Of a stretch of DNA of 64,000 nt, positions 61,388-64,000 are shown one piece after another. How positions within the stretch are numbered: position 1 is the stretch's first letter; each line of letters starts with the position of its first letter. A model generated the notes under the pieces. The model worked only from the letters and a program-made list of their open reading frames with translations, did not search any database and had not been told where the DNA came from. The position numbers and the translations under genes are program-made. Source of the DNA: Martinezella tropici (GTDB lineage: Bacteria > Pseudomonadota > Alphaproteobacteria > Rhizobiales > Rhizobiaceae); NCBI RefSeq assembly GCF_008370325.1, contig NZ_VNIP01000009.1, positions 248,001 through 312,000 on the forward strand, read 5' to 3'.

Positions 61388-61660
61388 ATGGAAACCGTCA
61401 ATATTCATGAGGCGAAGACCCATTTGTCGCGACTGATCGAAAAGGCCGCCAAGGGCGAAGCTTTCATCATCGCCAAGGCGGGCAAGCCGATGGTGAAAGT
61501 TGTTCCCCTTGAGGAGAAAGAAGCACCAAAGAAGCGCCGCATTGGTTTCATGGATGGCGAGATCATGGTTCCCGAAGATTTCGACACCATGATGGCCGAT
61601 GAAATCGAAGAGATGTTTCACGGTAATCTCAATGATTTCAAAAGCATCAAAGATCGATGA
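61388..61660 (+). CDS. Phd/YefM-type antitoxin
   Basis: 90 residues. METVNIHEAKTHLSRLIEKAAKGEAFIIAKAGKPMVKVVPL is the classic Phd/YefM N-terminal DNA-binding part, followed by a disordered acidic tail that would wrap the toxin. The start is the only ATG near GGAGCC. Its TGA overlaps the toxin start by four bases (ATGA). Confidence 0.9.
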   Translation: METVNIHEAKTHLSRLIEKAAKGEAFIIAKAGKPMVKVVPLEEKEAPKKRRIGFMDGEIMVPEDFDTMMADEIEEMFHGNLNDFKSIKDR

Positions 61661-62043
61661 GATTTCTCCTGGACACGCATATTCTGCTCTGGGCGACGGT
61701 CGCTTCCCAGCAACTGCCGGAAAAAGCCCGCGACTTGATTGAAGACCTCGACAATACGATTGCATTTTCGACCGCCAGCATATGGGAGGTGGCGATCAAG
61801 GCAGGGTTGGCGCGGCCCGACTTTGCGGTCAATGCCCGCAGGCTCTACGAAAATCTGCTCGAAAACGGATATGAAGAATTACCGGTTTTCGGACAGCACG
61901 CGGCCGCGGTCGCTGATCTGCCCGATATTCACAAAGATCCTTTCGACCGCATTCTTATCGCTCAAGCCTTCGTTGAAGGCATTTCCCTGATCACCGCCGA
62001 CAAGACCGTCGCAAGCTACGGCGGTCTTGTGCGGCTGGTCTAA
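61657..62043 (+). CDS. PIN-domain toxin, type II system
   Basis: 128 residues. The PIN residues are LLDTHILLW with Asp6, STASIWEVAIKAGL with Glu, HKDPFDRILIAQA with Asp, and the end ITADKTVASY. This combination, HILLW and DPFDR, is common in toxins paired with Phd-type antitoxins. It is an RNase in relatives. The TAA stop is the first bases of the RIME-like element that follows. Confidence 0.9.
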   Translation: MRFLLDTHILLWATVASQQLPEKARDLIEDLDNTIAFSTASIWEVAIKAGLARPDFAVNARRLYENLLENGYEELPVFGQHAAAVADLPDIHKDPFDRILIAQAFVEGISLITADKTVASYGGLVRLV

Positions 62044-62146
62044 AGCAATTCCAGGAAAAGTGCGTAGCGGTTTTTCGTCCGGAATTGCGAGACAACAAAG
62101 AGATAGAGCGGTTCAGAGATTTCCGTGAAACGCTGGACCGCTCTAG
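62041..62146. repeat. RIME-like two-hairpin mosaic element, copy E
   Basis: Starts TAAAGCAATTCC and GGAATTGC pairs with it; the second hairpin runs from AGAGCGGTTCAG to GGACCGCTCT. Close to copy D at 37027. It supplies the stop of the toxin gene and ends four bases before the hutU stop. Confidence 0.8.
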
Positions 62147-62149
62147 GCC

Positions 62150-63835
62150 TTAGTTCCCCAGGATGGCCGGCAGGCGCAGGCCCTGCTTCTTGGCCCAATC
62201 AAGCGCGATGTCGTAACCGGCATCGGCATGGCGCATGACGCCGGTGGCAGGGTCGTTCCAGAGAACGCGCTCTAGGCGCTTGGCGGCATCATCCGTGCCG
62301 TCGGCGCAGATGACCATGCCGGAGTGCTGGCTGAAGCCCATGCCGACACCGCCGCCGTGATGCAGCGACACCCAGGTGGCACCCGATGCGGTGTTGAGCA
62401 GAGCGTTGAGCAGCGGCCAGTCGGAAACGGCATCCGAGCCGTCCTTCATCGCTTCGGTTTCGCGGTTCGGCGAAGCGACCGAGCCGGAGTCGAGATGGTC
62501 GCGGCCGATGACGACAGGCGCCTTCAGCTCGCCATTCCTGACCATTTCGTTGAAGGCGAGGCCAAGGCGGTGACGATCGCCGAGACCGACCCAGCAAATA
62601 CGTGCCGGCAGGCCCTGGAAGGCGATGCGCTCGCGCGCCATGTCCAGCCAGTTGTGCAGATGGGTGTTGCCGGGGGTGAGTTCCTTCACCTTGGCGTCGG
62701 TCTTGTAGATATCTTCCGCATCGCCCGAGAGAGCAGCCCAACGGAACGGACCGATGCCGCGGCAGAAGAGTGGGCGGATATAGGCCGGCACGAAGCCGGG
62801 GAAGGCGAAGGCGTTTTCGAAACCTTCCTCCTTGGCGACCTGGCGGATGTTGTTGCCGTAATCGAGCGTCGGCACGCCGGCATCCCAGAAGGCGACCATG
62901 GCTTCGACATGCACCTTCATCGAAGCGCGGGCGGCAGCTTCGACGGCTTTCGGATCGCTCTCGCGCTTGGCCTTGTGTTCGGCAACCGTCCAGCCGATCG
63001 GCAGGTAGCCGTTCAGCGGGTCGTGCGCCGAGGTCTGGTCGGTGACGATATCCGGGCGCGGGCCGCCGGCCTTCATGCGCTTGACCAGTTCCGGGAAGAT
63101 TTCAGCGGCATTGCCGAGCAGGCCGACCGACTTGGCCTCGCCAGCCTTCGTCCACTTGTCGATCAAAGCAAGCGCTTCATCGAGGCTCGATGCCTTCTCG
63201 TCGACGTAACGGGTGCGCAGGCGGAAATCGATGCGGGTTTCGTCGGATTCGACGGCGAGGCAGCAGGCGCCGGCCATGACGGCCGCCAGCGGCTGTGCAC
63301 CGCCCATGCCGCCGAGACCGCCGGTCAGGATCCACTTGCCCTTCAGGTTGCCGTTATAGTGCTGGCGACCGGCTTCGACGAAGGTCTCGTAGGTGCCCTG
63401 TACGATGCCTTGCGTGCCGATGTAGATCCATGAGCCGGCCGTCATCTGGCCGTACATGGCAAGGCCCTTCTTATCCAGCTCGTTGAAGTGATCCCAGGTT
63501 GCCCAGTGCGGCACGAGGTTGGAGTTGGCAATCAACACGCGCGGCGCATCCTTGTGGGTGCGGAACACGGCGACCGGCTTGCCGGACTGCACCAGCAGCG
63601 TCTCGTCTTCGTTCAGCGTCTTCAGCGTCGCGGCGATACGGTCGAAATCGTCCCAAGTGCGGGCGGCGCGGCCGATGCCGCCATAGACGACCAGCTCGTT
63701 CGGGTTCTCGGCAACGTCCGGATCGAGGTTGTTCATCAGCATGCGCAGCGGCGCTTCGGTCAGCCAGCTCTTGGCGTTGAGCTCCGGACCACGAGGCGCG
63801 CGGATTTCGCGAATATTATGGCGTGGGTTGGTCAT
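62150..63835 (-). CDS. hutU: Urocanate hydratase (urocanase)
   Basis: 561 residues from the ATG at 63835 (MTNPRHNIREIRAPRG), with GGAG seven bases upstream. It shows NAD-binding and family signatures such as GKWILTGGLGGMGGAQPLA near residue 165, and ICWVGLGDRHRLGLAFNE near 430-450. It converts urocanate to imidazolone propionate in histidine breakdown. The hutH stop lies one base before its start, so hutH and hutU are one operon. HutD is further along the same strand. Confidence 0.95.
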   Translation of the reverse strand: MTNPRHNIREIRAPRGPELNAKSWLTEAPLRMLMNNLDPDVAENPNELVVYGGIGRAARTWDDFDRIAATLKTLNEDETLLVQSGKPVAVFRTHKDAPRVLIANSNLVPHWATWDHFNELDKKGLAMYGQMTAGSWIYIGTQGIVQGTYETFVEAGRQHYNGNLKGKWILTGGLGGMGGAQPLAAVMAGACCLAVESDETRIDFRLRTRYVDEKASSLDEALALIDKWTKAGEAKSVGLLGNAAEIFPELVKRMKAGGPRPDIVTDQTSAHDPLNGYLPIGWTVAEHKAKRESDPKAVEAAARASMKVHVEAMVAFWDAGVPTLDYGNNIRQVAKEEGFENAFAFPGFVPAYIRPLFCRGIGPFRWAALSGDAEDIYKTDAKVKELTPGNTHLHNWLDMARERIAFQGLPARICWVGLGDRHRLGLAFNEMVRNGELKAPVVIGRDHLDSGSVASPNRETEAMKDGSDAVSDWPLLNALLNTASGATWVSLHHGGGVGMGFSQHSGMVICADGTDDAAKRLERVLWNDPATGVMRHADAGYDIALDWAKKQGLRLPAILGN

Positions 63836-63836
63836 G

Positions 63837-64000
63837 TCACATCTCCAAGGAGGGCAGGATGTCGGTTGAAATCGAGGCATTGAGGGTGCCGGAGCCGATG
63901 AGCTCGCTGGCAGCTTTCAGGTCGTTTGCCATGTAGCGGTCCTCTTCCAGCGAAGGCACGGCGGCGCGGATCGAAGCAATGGCAAGGGTCAGTTCCGGGC
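63837..64000 (-). CDS. hutH: Histidine ammonia-lyase, C-terminal end (partial)
   Basis: Only 54 codons are in the window, ending in a TGA at 63837-63839. The translation (ELTLAIASIRAAVPSLEEDR, then MANDLKAASELIGSGTLN) is the end of the histidine ammonia-lyase domain. The enzyme converts histidine to urocanate. The start lies beyond the window's right edge. It is directly upstream of hutU, which fits the operon. Confidence 0.8.
   Translation of the reverse strand, partial: PELTLAIASIRAAVPSLEEDRYMANDLKAASELIGSGTLNASISTDILPSLEM

Overview
The window is dense, GC-rich alphaproteobacterial DNA, most likely from a Rhizobium or Agrobacterium-type genome. The pointers are RIME-like mosaic repeats of about 105-113 bp, a DUF1612/RHE_PE00001-family protein, a PraR-like XRE regulator, many LysR/TetR/ABC/RND genes, and hut and amaAB catabolic genes. 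There are no rRNA, tRNA, transposase, integrase or phage genes. It looks like a regulator- and transport-rich stretch of a chromosome or a large replicon such as a chromid; the sequence alone cannot say which.

Left part (1-10.5 kb). The end of an outer-membrane MipA/OmpV protein faces a long minus-strand locus. This holds an OmpR-type response regulator and a histidine kinase, then nine tightly packed genes: HAD phosphatase, class III aminotransferase, arginase-fold protein, small EamA/SMR protein, fatty acid desaturase, alpha/beta hydrolase with a Cys nucleophile, FemAB/GNAT-like acyltransferase, second small EamA/SMR protein, and a cyclopropane-fatty-acid-synthase-like methyltransferase. 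Most junctions overlap, and a GAAAAT direct-repeat box lies between the kinase gene and the operon. I read this as a candidate undescribed lipid or amino-lipid modification and export system under two-component control; the product is unknown.

10.5-23 kb holds small regulator/target modules (LysR/VOC, MocR/DMT exporter, NTF2-like/TetR, LysR/SDR), a glucoamylase-like glycoside hydrolase, and the pipecolate route amaA-amaB with a lone Lrp-type effector domain. 23-28.6 kb is a polysaccharide cluster (GT4, GT2, flippase, two-domain hydrolase). 28.7-36 kb has a TctDE-like two-component pair, a NitT/TauT-type ABC transporter with two near-duplicate binding proteins, and a small secreted protein.

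36-51 kb has a PraR-like regulator, then two RND efflux systems: TetR plus an AcrAB-like pair, and an MdtABC-like three-gene operon. No outer-membrane channel gene is present. A DUF1612 regulator-like gene follows. 52-55 kb is a copper module (CopA-type ATPase, CueR, and a palindromic MerR-type promoter). 55-64 kb holds a thiolase, two PIN-domain toxin-antitoxin pairs, a DHA2 exporter, a molybdopterin oxidoreductase, hutD, hutU and the end of hutH. The hut genes are separated by a toxin-antitoxin insertion and a RIME-like element.

Two repeat families mark the intergenic spaces: RIME-like two-hairpin elements (five copies, three of which supply the stop codon of the gene before them) and REP-like GGGGAGAGGG palindromes that occur as inverted groups. 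All functions are from reading translations and motifs; no database search was run.
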